Source: Syngnathus acus (Eukaryota > Chordata > Actinopteri > Syngnathiformes > Syngnathidae). From it: a stretch of 64,000 nt of DNA. This document shows, one piece after another, positions 1-29,409 of the stretch. Below the pieces are notes generated by a model, which searched no databases, was not told the origin of the DNA, and saw only the letters and a list, made by a program, of their open reading frames with translations. The stretch is from contig NC_051088.1 of the NCBI RefSeq assembly GCF_901709675.1, positions 8,954,193 to 9,018,192 of the forward strand. The letters are read 5' to 3'. The translations under genes were made by a program, and so were the position numbers. Each line of letters opens with the position of its first letter. Position 1 is the stretch's first letter.

Positions 1-2507
1 GATAGAAACGAGGCTAACAGATATGGTTCCACTAAAAAAGCACAATGCAATTCTCCGCGGTATGGTTTGGATTGTTATCTTCTGATAAGGATTACGTTTT
101 CCCCACGGGTGTGTTAGTGATACCAAAAGAATAGCATGACATCATGGCAGCTACACTAAGTGGAACTTGCCAATGAATTAAACAAAGGTAGTGTGACACA
201 ACTATCCACAAATGTTGAACAGAGGAAACTGCTTGTCCGCCTGACACAATTGTACAATCCCTGACCAGCTACACAAATTTTAGTACTGCCTGAGTTACTG
301 AGAACAGAATGCATGTTTTACAGTTGTAACAAATGCAAAATCTGCTGGACCGAACAAGCTGAAGTTCGAGACAAATAGGGTGATTCCTAACATATTTCCC
401 GTTTATCCTAATAATCTTTTGCCTATGGGAAAAATGTGAAAGCTTCAGGGTGACTATTCCGGTAAAATGCATTTAAAGGCAGTTTGCCAGAGGACTGTGC
501 AACTTCTGCTGAGTGCTGACTTGAGTCATTGTAGTACTTGCTGGAACAACCTCTCCCCAAAAAGAACTATTTATTCATTTTTTACTGGCTCTTAAGCCTT
601 GAAGTTTGCCAGCAATCTGTTCAGTCATCCTCCAACATCTGTTTGATAGAAAAATGAATGGTTTTAATGTGAGAAATTTCTTTTCCTTTTAATAGAGTAA
701 TTCTCAAGACAATATGACTCTTTTGTCTTTGCTACATTGCCCCTGGCTAGTCTGCTTCCTGGCTACAGCGCAAGGCAATAGTCTGACGGGCTGTGAGCGT
801 GTCCACCATTGTACTTGAGCTGTGACCTGGGTCCTAACCCATCTGAGGGGCTACATCCCAGATTGACATTTGGTTCTCTAAAAGTCCAGGTCTTGATTTT
901 AAAAGGCCTTTAAACCTTTTGATAATAATTAAATGATTGTTAAGTATTTAAATTTGCTGTTACTACAGAACACTCACCTATGAAGGTCTCCCAGACTATT
1001 TGTCATGAATCTGTTTCATATAATTATACTATATGAATGAAAATGCAATTCAAAAGCACAATGAAAGACTTGACATAGCTATTTCTCAGAATTTATTTCT
1101 GGTGCTTCAAAAGAAGCAAAGTACGTGAGAGAAAGTGTTTACTGACCATTGTGGTGAAACAATAACAAATCAGAACTTTACAGATCTTACCCAATCCACT
1201 CTGGAATGCTGGTTGACCACCCAATTTGTTTGGATTTAGAAACAATTTGTCCCAAACTAAATCAACAAAGCTAGAATAACAGTCAACTGGGCTGGCTAAC
1301 GAGTAGCAAAAATCTGCGTATAATTGACGCCTACTGAAATGCATTGGAGAGGAATAAATGAATACATTCCAACCCCCAAAATGATTCCAAAATGCTGTTA
1401 TGACACCTTTTCTACAAAAACTGGAGAGACTGGGGCGAAACCAAAACCCAGATAAACAAACAAAACAGACTATAAACAAAATACAAAATCATTGAAAAAA
1501 ATATCCTTTACGATGCAATTTTACGGGGGCAAACCGCGAGAATAAATATTAATATCCAAAACGCTTTATTACTCATACACTATAACTGTCATACAAATGT
1601 AAAATGAAACAACCATTTGTACAAAACAATACAACTCAGTATTAATTCATAAAACAAACAAAAATAATGTCGCATTGTGCGTCCGAGTTGCTTTGCTAAT
1701 GCGCCTAATCTAATGAAACACAAGAAAACAATGTGACAACTAAAGGGAACTCCCACAGAGCAAACATTGAGGAAATCCAGCGCACCCGGACAAACATCTC
1801 AATTATGGTCAGCATGACACCGAGTTCACCCCGAAACCTACTCCCTTTCCCCTCATCTAATCACACCGAGGTTATTCCCCAGTTTGCCCCTTGACAAATT
1901 CATGCGCTGTCTTGTATTTGTCTTGACTCCTTCTGGTCACTGTCGATTCCCAAATGTATCACAAGTATTTAAACAGCTGTTGGATTCCGAGGGATTTCTG
2001 AGCTATCATGCAAATTGGGAAGATTGTACAATTGAGGTTCAAGTATTTCTGCAGTTTAAATTTGGTCAATTGATTTGGTTGGACATGATTTGAAACGGAA
2101 CATTGTGCATATTCAGTACCGTAGATGTAAAAAACATAAAGTCAAATAAATTGTTTGTAAATTTCCAAGACATGCTTGCCCTGAGGCAAATATTTGGAGA
2201 ACAGATTACTAAAATGATTTATGCTGCTTGGGAAAACCCAGTAAGCACAGTGACCTCCATCATCTTTAAATTTAAGAAGTTCAGAACCAACAGGACTCTT
2301 TCCAAAGCTGACCAACCAACTGAACTAATCAATCAGTGGAGCAGTATCTTAATCAGAGAAGTGACCAAGAAACCATTGCTCATTCTGTCAGATCTCCAGC
2401 ATTCCTCTGTGGAAAGAAGTGAACCCCTCTGCAGCAATCAGGTCTAAGGGTTCTGGTACACGTAAGGATTTTTCAAATCTTAAAACATTTCTTTTATCTA
2501 TTACAGA

Positions 2508-2637
2508 CCACACACAAATGTGAATTCAGCAATGTTGAGAGACATCCTGGGTGAAAACCTGCTCCAGAGGGCTCCTAACCTCAAACTGAATGAACGGTTC
2601 ATCTTTCAGGAGGTCAATGACCTCGAGCACAAGTAAT
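2508..2637 (+). mobile_element. Tc1-like transposase relic (fragment)
   Basis: A conceptual translation contains RDILGENLLQ, then a run ending FIFQEVNDLEHK. This matches the stretch of fish Tc1-like transposases around the second catalytic aspartate, usually close to FQQDNDPKHT. In this copy the first Asp of that motif reads Val and the Pro-Lys reads Leu-Glu. Only some 40 codons remain, with no inverted repeats nearby and a stop soon after. It is a dead fragment, recognised by motif memory and not by search. Confidence 0.7.
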
Positions 2638-2940
2638 TTTTCCATGATGTCATTGTAGCTTGTGTGTAAAATCATGACATTTGAGATAATTCTTTAATGA
2701 GGCTGCAATATAAAAATATGAAGGAGAAAACGCACTGTGAAAACGTTCTGTCTGCAGGCAGTCATTATAATTTGTGAAAGCAATGATATTGTTATACCAC
2801 ATGTCAGTGTTGCAATATTGTTATTTTAACAGCGTAACAACTGTGTGCTCAAATTACATTACACAAACATTCACTTGACTCTCACATTGCATTAGCATTG
2901 TCCTCACCATTTAAAAGCCCCTCCAAATATATCACGATTC

Positions 2941-3170
2941 AGTAAATGTTACAACAAAGTGTATTTTTTATTTTAATTTTCCGTCAGCTGCTATGTGACG
3001 TGTCAAATTAAATTCCAAGCTCTTCACTTAAATGTCATTTTAAAATTGTGGTAAATGTCAGTAAATGTTACAACAAAGTGTATTTTTCATTCTAATTTTC
3101 CGTCAGATACTAGCTGCTATGTGAATTACAAGCACTTAACTTAAATGTTATTTCAAGACTGAAAACTGAA
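2941..3170. repeat. Imperfect tandem duplication, unit about 120 bp
   Basis: A block beginning agtaaatgttacaacaaagt occurs at 2941 and again at 3060. Similarity continues through a shared ttccgtcag, a ctgctatgtga segment and a cttaaatgt segment. The second copy has a small insertion after ttccgtcag. It looks like a single local duplication that has since diverged. Confidence 0.8.
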
Positions 3171-3980
3171 AATACTTATACAAATCCTTGCAATCATTCC
3201 TGCCAGCTCTGACATCTCCGTTATTCTCCACTCTAAAATAAGAACACGTTTCTTTTCAGCTTAGAGGGGGTAGTTGTGGGGAAATCATGGGGGTCTTGTG
3301 TTATGAAACAAGGGTTCGCTCGGGAACAAGTGGGGAACTGGGATCAAAGTAGCAGCCAAAACTTCTATTAATACCCACAGAGCAACTTGGCAAATGCAGT
3401 CTGTTCTGCTCCGCCCGAAGTTACAGTGGGAAGTGGAAGCTTCCCACGAACAAGCGATCTCACGATCCCACATAAGATGGGATTGATTGTAAGGGTGAGG
3501 ACCTTTGGAAAAGCTGGAAAAAGGGATCACAGTCATCCCAACAGAATGCTAACAACAGCACAGAAAATATTAAAACAACTATTGTTTGGCTGCCCCTGTC
3601 TAATGAGTAGTTTGTATTCAATACAGAATGTTGAAATTAAAGTGTATAGTACACTCCACAGCCCATCAAAGTTATTTGTTCTTGTCAGCTCTCACTCCTG
3701 GCTGGGGCACACATTACGTCAACCTCTAGTTTGTCTTTCTAACAGCTGAGCCGGCGTGATGCCTGCATTGATCTATGGGGCATTTTTCAGAGCCCATATT
3801 CAACACGTAATCACACACGTGAATGTGCCAAAAGAATTATTAAAAATCCTTTATCTTCTTTGGTATACTCAAATGACATTTCTCATCTGGTCATCATTTC
3901 AATGTTACAAACCAATTCAGTTTTACATAACACACCATAGATTTGCTGGTAATATGTAATTGAAGACCATTATAAAACCA

Positions 3981-4132
3981 TCATTACAAGGGGTGTAAGA
4001 AAAAACGGTTCAAACTGGATTTTTTCAATTTTAATTGACAAATCAAATTAAAACAATACTTTTGAAAAGTGTTACATTGTTGAATCGTATCGTACACTAA
4101 GTATCGAAAACCGCACACCCCTAATCCTTACA
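3981..4132. mobile_element. Small hAT-like MITE with 8-bp target duplication
   Basis: The insert runs from aggggtgt (from 3989) to its inverted match acacccct (ending 4122), about 134 bp. It is flanked by tcattaca (3981-3988) and tccttaca (4125-4132), an 8-bp target-site duplication with one mismatch and two extra bases on the right side. Ends of this kind and an 8-bp duplication are typical of non-autonomous hAT elements. No coding capacity. Confidence 0.65.
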
Positions 4133-5930
4133 GTTGTTGTTTTACAATTCTATAATGTCACTTGGTCGAGCGCAGCTCTTAACTAATGTCAAACATTTAA
4201 TTGTACATTTGGTCATTCATTATTATTAGTTCCTGGTTAATATAGGTCACAAACATGAGAGGTGCAATTATGATTCCTTCTGTACCATAGTGATAAACTG
4301 TGCAAACAAATTGCTTTATCTGCTTTAGGTGGATTATCACCAAATTTGTTGTAGCAAAACCACTACACACATTATCTTGCTTGACCCAAGTTGTTCTAGT
4401 TAGTCAATTAAGAGTTTGACATTCCTAAGTGTGCAAATTTATCAAGAATGTAAAAAAATCTTGCAACAGATGTGAATGAACAAAGCAGCTTGGAATGCTA
4501 CTCAAAGTAATAGTAATCCAAGACAAACGACAAAGTTCCAAAATTGTCATTTGTGAGAATATGCTACTTTGCAATTAGGCAGTTTAAGTTTGAGTTCAAC
4601 AAGGTTTTAAATTATGTGGCAAGGAGCCAGATAATTAATCAAATTGAACTTTATAAAGATAATTGTCTCACTCGCACAATATTCATCCTAAAACAGATCA
4701 GGCACAATTTGAGATGCTCATAATAACGTGAAAATTCTACAAATAGACTTTTCAACAAGCATGCGTAGTTCTTTGCGTGGCTGTTGTGCTTCAACTGTGG
4801 ATAGTTGTTCCTTCCACACATTTAATCAAATCCATTGCAATAAGTTAATTCTAGAATAAAATTAGTTGAATACAGTTTACTTACGTTATAAACGGGCGAG
4901 TCGTCAAACGGACTTTTTTTTCCAAAATACACATCCCCTCCAAGATGACAGTCTCATGCTGCCCTGTGACAACACTGACCAGCCCCAACCAGCACAGCAC
5001 TCAAACAAGGCTCAGGAGCTCTTCGATAATTTCCTGTTAGAACTTTCAGAGTAAATCAGTCACTGTAGATGAAATCCAATAAAGATTTTATTGTTTTACT
5101 CGTTATTTCTAACTGGTAACATGCCCTTGACCCCAACTTTAAACACAACTTTGCGACAGTACCGCACTAACGGTAATACCATAAGTAGATACGGTACCTA
5201 AATATAATAGTCGATGTAATCACAATTTTAGAGTTTGTGCAATGAAAACAAACATACAAACAAACAAAATCTTACCGATTCACTTAGAAAAGTCAACTGT
5301 CGTTCACAATGGACTATTTTGCAACTTGACACGAGAACTTAAAACGCAGTTGCGTACCACCGCAACGCTGTATGACACTGCCACCTGCTGTTTGCCACTT
5401 GCCGGACTTTATGAATGTTATTTTTAATATAAACTTTAATGGAACATAACATTTACAAATTTAACAAATATAAGGACCATCTGTAGCATTACTATACTAG
5501 TGTATTATTTTCCAGTCGATGACTTGAACGGGATCAAGATCACACCTCTTGCGCAGTTCGCTTGTCCGTAATCATAATATAATATGTATTTTTTAAACAC
5601 AAAATATTTTCGCAAAGTAATTTCCGCCGTGAGTTACAAAATACGTTTAGAATATATAAATGCAAAATAAGAATATGAATATCGATGCGTAGATAAAAAG
5701 CGCAGGCGTCTGTAGTCGTCGCGTCCCGAATACTGAAGGCAGATTTCTTCTTATTGCATAGCAACAGAAGCGAAATCTGATTGGATGCAAGTACTGAAAC
5801 AAACGAAGCAATTGGGTTTCTGACTATAGCTCTATAAATGCAGAGACATTTTAAAATCATATGCAGAAAAAAAATCTTAATATATTTTGTTTCTGACTTT
5901 CGTGTTTTGTTTGGACCGCATGCAACGACT

Positions 5931-6000
5931 GTCCAATCACAGCGTTAAGGCGTATGCTCCGCCTCCTGCCCCAGTCACGTGATATGAGTTTGAGAAGATG
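5931..6000 (+). promoter_or_regulatory. itch: Probable itch promoter core
   Basis: A CCAAT box at 5933-5937, a GC-box-like ctccgcctcc near 5957-5966 and a CACGTG E-box at 5976-5981 lie just upstream of the inferred noncoding first exon of itch. There is no TATA box at the expected distance, which fits a housekeeping-type promoter. The start site is inferred, not seen. Confidence 0.45.
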
Positions 6001-6115
6001 GTCGAAGTTTGTGCTTCCTTGAGGTGAATCCGCTACCAAAACAGCCTGCCGAGCAAGGGCTAGGACTTTTCTACACCGCTGTCAGTTTATTTCCCGAGTC
6101 TCTGCTGAAGTACGG
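5990..6115 (+). other. itch: Probable noncoding exon 1 of itch
   Basis: GC-richer sequence just after the CCAAT/E-box cluster ends in a strong splice donor (tacgg followed by gtaag at 6116). The coding part of itch starts in an exon at about 7.8 kb that has its own acceptor, so an upstream leader exon is expected, as in other vertebrate itch genes. It contains a nine-codon upstream ORF (ATG 5998, TGA 6025-6027). The exon's left edge is a guess. Confidence 0.45.
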
Positions 6116-7821
6116 GTAAGAGAGCGAAACCAGTCCCCGGCAAGTTCACACGCTTTTAATTGATAATTTGACAGCCGTGGACTTTGGGGTTTCTGCCATG
6201 ATGACGCGGGCTAGCAGGCTAGCAGCTAGCTGGGCTGTGGTAGTGGTAGCAGCTGGCGTTCAACATGTTTTCAGCACTCGGCTAGCATACCAGAGGCGTA
6301 AATATTCTCACAGGATGTTTGTCGTTATACTTCCTCACCGCCCCTCGAAGTCACGAACAGAGTCTTAATACGGTGTTAGCCCCAAGCTTGTTCTCGCAGC
6401 ATGCCTAAGATGTGACGGAGATGAATTGTAATCGCTGATAAGATTCATTTCGCCAAGTAGCAATGTCATTCAAGTTGATTGCGAGCGTTTTTGACTTTCC
6501 CTAGCTGCATCTATTCATATGGAGTGGCATTAACATCAACCTTACATCTATTTCTAGTCTATTTATTCACTTGAGCATATGGTAACACTTTTGACGTTTA
6601 TTGCTTGACGACTTTTTTTAAATACCCCGAAACCGGTAGTGGAATGATTTCCGTTTATTTATAGTAACTCTGGATCGACTAAGACTAAGGCATTAAATAC
6701 TTAAGACAGTAAGAGCTCTTTGTTTTATTTGACGGGGTTGTCCGATCAGGATTGTTACTGCTGTGCCCACAACGGTAGTCATATTTTTCCAGGTGGTTGA
6801 TGGGGGAGAATATTGTGTTTCTCGCCAGGGTATAAAAATATGTGGATATTTGTGACAGAAAGGCTGTCATGTACACACAGATAACACATGAATGAGCGAT
6901 TCCAATTAATTATTGACTAAGCAGAGAAATATGTAACTGAATTGAAACTTTATCCAGTAGCTATTCACTCATGCCATTTGGACAAGCTGCAGCTAGCAAA
7001 AACCCCCATTAACAACAAATATAGTAAATTAGCCTTTAAAACATAAACTGCTCAAAAGTTTGGAGGTCTCAGATTTAGCCTTTTTGAAAAATGCATCAGA
7101 TTAAGAGCCTTTTATTGTTCTTATAAACATTGAACATTGATATTTTTCTGGAAGTTTTATAATATGCCATGGTTACAGAATAAAAGAAGTAAAAAAGGTA
7201 ATAAGTAGAAGGAACAATAAAGTTATAATAAACAGGAAATATGAGTTAAAGTACCAGCTAACAAAAAAAGTACACAAAACATTCTGTATACCTTTACTCT
7301 CTGAGCACAATCGTTATTTTTTTTTAAGGATACATTTGTTGTTGTTTTTTCCCGACAAATTTAAAAAGTTCCCAGGTGTTTTAATAACATGTCTGACATT
7401 GGCATAATTTTGTCTAGCTACCTGTTGAAATCACCCAGTTTTGAGGGGGCAGTTCGATTTCAAGCAAAGTACAAAGAGTCATGCTTGACATCACGGAAGC
7501 AGAAATCGTACATGACACTGGCAGGTGAAGTGCAAGATCTCCTGCTGTCTGTGATGTAGTCCTCCTGGGCAATTGGAGGCTACCTTGCTCCTGCAACAGC
7601 AACCCTCAATCACCAAGTTCACTGGTCTATAATTCATGTGGACTTGCCAGGACCTCTCTTTGTTTACAAAAACGCTACTGAATGCTACTTTCCATTGCGC
7701 CACTTGATCTGAAGTGCTCCTCTTTGTGCTCCCAAGTTGCACAAATGGGAAACCTCTTTCATTTGTTTTTTGTTTGTTTTGTTTTGTGTCTAGACTGCAG
7801 GCTTCACCCCAGCTCTATGTC

Positions 7822-19863
<12,042 letters not shown>

Positions 19864-20621
19864 TGTTTTGAATCAACTGTGGCGCCAAAGCGCCAGATAC
19901 TGGGATCAAGACCGCCGGATTGACGTTGGGGAGCCCTCCCTTCATATTGGCCAGCAGGGGTCCATGCCCAGGGAATGCATATTTATTGCCTCCACCTCCA
20001 AAGGAAAGAAAGCTTTTAATTGATAGTCTCTTGTAACCAAAACTACCCAGATTGATCCTGCACTTTCGAATGAGCGTCATATTACGCATTGGTAGTGTTT
20101 TCCACCCCATCTTCTGACCATTTTAAAGTCAGCAAGCAACTGGGAAGCAGCATTAGTCTCTTGTCTAGTTGCTTATTAGTGAAACTAGCCATTGCTACGT
20201 ATGTTGCTAGGTTTCTGGGTTAGCAAAATTAAGCAGATTGTATCGCTCTTAATCAACCTCTACCATAATGATTGTCGCTGTTCCTCACCTGCATCTCTCC
20301 CGCTAACAAGACTTTATTAGTATTGGCTGATGCCTTTCAGAAGAAAGACAAAACATCAGCAGGATGTCAAGCAAATTATGGTGCTTATCACACTCGTTTC
20401 TGAGACAAGCCGTGAGAAGCAGCCCGGAATGGCTCCATGATTGTGACTATAGTTAGCAGTACTTTTCATGTTAGAGGCTTACTGCAATGGCAGCATTGAA
20501 AAAGAGTCCTAGTTTTATAGGACCATTGTTTCGGCTGGTATCGTGTGGCTGGGGAAAAATGTCTTCACTGATATCAATTTGTCATGATTTCCGGTATTGT
20601 GTTTTGGGAAATGGATGACCC

Positions 20622-20652
<31 letters not shown>

Positions 20653-21600
20653 AACAGTGCATCCTTTAGGGAATTGCAAGTATTGTGAAATGGAAAAACA
20701 CCAAAATGAAAGTCAAGCCAAACTGATTTCTTTTGATGTGTTTTTATCACTTAAATACTTCCTGCTTTAAAATAGGCTGCATAGATAGGTGAACAATAAT
20801 GTGATATTTTTAAAACCCTCCCTATTCAAAGCTCTAATGAGAGATTAATTAGTTAATATTGTTGAGGTTTTTCACTTTATTTTTGTAAACTTTACAGCAA
20901 CAAGAAATTAGTGCGAAATAATAAGCAGTGTCCATGTCTTCATTTTTAGAAGATGTACTCTTCATTAGACACCAAATAAGTGTTGTTGTGAATCGACAAG
21001 TATACAATTCTAACAATGTTCTTGAAAATGTGTTTACTACACACACTGAGCGACAATAGAATAGGAACAAAAATATTATGTTTGGGGTCAGTTATTTAAT
21101 TTCTACTAAGCAAATCGATGCAGTTAATATCTGTAGTCTACACATCCCCTTTCAAATACCATGATTTGTGATGTAAACATGACACCAAGATGTAGATTTT
21201 CCACCATTAACTTGACCTGTAACCGTGATAGACCGTGATTTGCAATCTTCTAACTTTGGATGTGGCTGAATGAACCACCCACAGGCAAATGTATGTTAAC
21301 TGAAACTCAGCACACCCTGAATTATGCACTGAGTTGTACAGGTCGCATTATTGGTTTTGAAAAGATTGATTTTGGTCTCATTTTTTTAATCCCAATACCT
21401 GGCATTTAAAAAAAATAAAATAAAAATAAATTACAAATCATAGTACACCCCTCTGCTTATTTTACTTGCAGGTGTTAAGATTCCTGCATGTAAAATTCAA
21501 TCTGCTGTAAATAAATGTTTTTTTTGTAACATAAGAGATTTTCTAATGCAATATGTGGGTGGAAACACAATAAACTGGTCACCTTAATTAAATTTAAAAT
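19864..21600 (+). other. itch 3' UTR and convergent gap to znf341
   Basis: The DNA after the itch stop codon has no further exon and holds polyadenylation signals AATAAA at 21510-21515 and 21569-21574, so the 3' UTR is probably about 1.7 kb. On the other strand a possible znf341 signal (TTTATT on the plus strand, 21738-21743) lies close by. The two transcripts are tail-to-tail and may nearly touch or overlap. Exact 3' ends are inferred. Confidence 0.5.
20619..20656. repeat. Poly-C tract joined to (AC)n
   Basis: About 20 consecutive C residues are followed immediately by an AC dinucleotide run, in the itch 3' UTR. Its true length is unlikely to be reliable in any one assembly. Confidence 0.95.
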
Positions 21601-21977
21601 ATTAAAACAAACCTGTGTGTGTTATCTTGTACAGTAGATTTACAATAACAATTTATGTTAACATAACCTCCGCAGAAGGGGATTTTGTTTTGGGAACATT
21701 TCCAATGAGAATGAATGGGATATCATTGGAATCTTTTTTTATTTTTTTAATCTGATCACGTGTGTGTTCGACTGTTCGTTCTGTGTGGTGGCAACTCAAA
21801 CCTTTAAAACTCAATGGAATTCCTGCCCTCCCCCATGTAACAGAAAAGAACTACCACTTCTAAGTTTATGTTTAATCATGTTTTAATATAAAACAAAATA
21901 CTTATTGCACATCCATGAACATTTACTCATTCATCCTTAAATCCACAAACATAGCATTCAATGAGTTCATGAGTTCT

Positions 21978-27907
<5,930 letters not shown>

Positions 27908-28540
27908 CTTGCATTTCCACGACTGGGCGTTCGGCATTTGACTAGTAGAGTCTGTTGGATTGAATGCGCTCCTCCCAGCTGTCAAATGTGTGTAGCACTA
28001 GAACTAATGTTGGGAACTACGGACTAGCATGTGAATATTTGACGATTAAATTTAAGTAACAACTAAGTAATACTGTAAACATTGTTGTAGTACAATATTT
28101 TCCGTTTATTAATTTCATTTTTAAAAATGAAACCGAAAATATCACAATAGAGGCGTGAATGCAAAATAACTCCAGAGATGTTGTCCATGTATTTTTGAAG
28201 CGTACATTCATGTCAATTTACGATGGTTAAGTGTAAATGCCACTGGACTGGATGACATTTAAATGCGTATTTGTATCGACAAATTTGCGATCGATAAAAT
28301 GACTGACAACAAAATCCACCAATCAGGGCACGCTCAATTCGTCGAGCGGGGAACTCGTTTTCTCGACCAATGAGAGGCCCCAGACAGGCGCACGTGTCGA
28401 TTTCGCGGCAAAAAAGATTTCGCGCGAAAAGTGTCCCATCCTTGTTTGGATCTCGATCAGCTGGGACAATAACAACAATTACGGACAAACACCGGGCAGC
28501 GAAGACGCTTATAAGAATGGATCGCACCCGCTGTGAGCTT
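27908..28540. promoter_or_regulatory. Shared znf341/e2f1 promoter region with E2F autoregulatory sites
   Basis: The znf341 start codon (27907, minus) and e2f1 (plus) face away from each other across this region. Two E2F sites sit close together: tttcgcggcaaa at 28401-28412 and the palindromic tttcgcgcgaaa at 28418-28429. Beside them are CACGTG at 28391-28396 and CCAAT boxes at about 28319-28323 and 28367-28371. The first site has the same core as the E2F elements through which vertebrate E2F1 promoters are known to be controlled by E2F/pRB. Start sites are inferred. Confidence 0.7.
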
Positions 28541-29320
28541 CATGTGCATTAGCAGATGCTGATTTAGCTGATCTGTGAATTTACGGGACGCTTTATTTTC
28601 TTTTTTTTTTCTTTTTTTTTAAATCTGCACTTTAGTCAGAAAGCTTCTCGCATGCCCCAACAAACCGAGGGCGATTGGTGCTAGCATGCTAATATGACTT
28701 ACTGCATGATCCAGAATAGAACTTCATTTATTAATGTTTCACAAGGTACATTTACTTAAAATCGTCCGAACATAACGGAAACATTTTGGTGAAGGTGAAG
28801 CAACTGTCTAATCGGTGTTGCAGAGTGCTCTCAACCCTTCCTGTAAAACTGCCGCAAAGTTTCACACGACATTTCATTCAATTTGATGTCGTTTCCGGTG
28901 TTGCATTCTTGCTCTCCAGACGCAAACGGCGACTTTGTCCTCGAATTCGTGCAACTCGCGTCGTCTCTAGAAGCGGCTAGCTCCTCGTTAGCATGCTTGT
29001 TGACGGGGCCTGGTCTCGTGCTGACAACCGCAGGTGAAAACAAAAGATTAGCATGCTAGCTCGCTATCCATCTGCTCTTTTGAGTCTCGACTTCTTTGTG
29101 TGCTTAAACGCCACACCTGGCTTCCCGAGCTGGTACGTGTCTGGCATTATTCTATTGTAAATACATTTGTTTGGGCATCCCGTCTTTGCTGTTTCACTCG
29201 AAGTGGGATTACAATTTGGGTGTCATAGATTCATGAGGAACTTCTTGAAAATCTATCCACAAGTTGCTCAAGAACACTTGAAGGCAAACGATCATCACGT
29301 GGCTTCTTAGTCACTGATAA

Positions 29321-29364
29321 GAGTGGAGCACTTGAAAAGTCAGAGTGGAGCACTTGAGAAGTCA
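29321..29364 (+). repeat. e2f1: Two copies of a 22-bp repeat before the e2f1 start
   Basis: The unit gagtggagcacttgaaaagt plus ca (29321-29342) is followed at once by a copy with one change (29343-29364). It lies about 45 bases upstream of the e2f1 ATG, probably in the 5' leader. Confidence 0.85.
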
Positions 29365-29409
29365 GAGTGCATCTCGTTGTGACATTGCAAACTGTGAGAG
29401 ACCCCTGCC

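Larger units (their letters stand above)
1..5930. other. Upstream intergenic DNA without a recognisable gene
   Basis: I find no chain of exons here with plausible splice sites and a familiar protein. The open frames are short (the longest is 128 codons at 1093-1479 on the minus strand) and their translations look like no family I know. What can be identified is listed separately: a Tc1-like transposase relic near 2.5 kb, a local duplication at 2.94-3.17 kb and a hAT-like MITE at about 4 kb. Untranslated exons or long noncoding RNAs cannot be excluded by eye. Confidence 0.6.

Noticed and set aside
1093-1479. 128-codon minus-strand ORF
   Set aside because: It has no recognisable motif, signal or partner exon; this length is expected by chance in a six-frame scan of 64 kb.
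2103-2447. 114-codon ORF upstream of the Tc1 relic as part of a transposase
   Set aside because: I could not match it to Tc1 domains and saw no other supporting signal; left unassigned.
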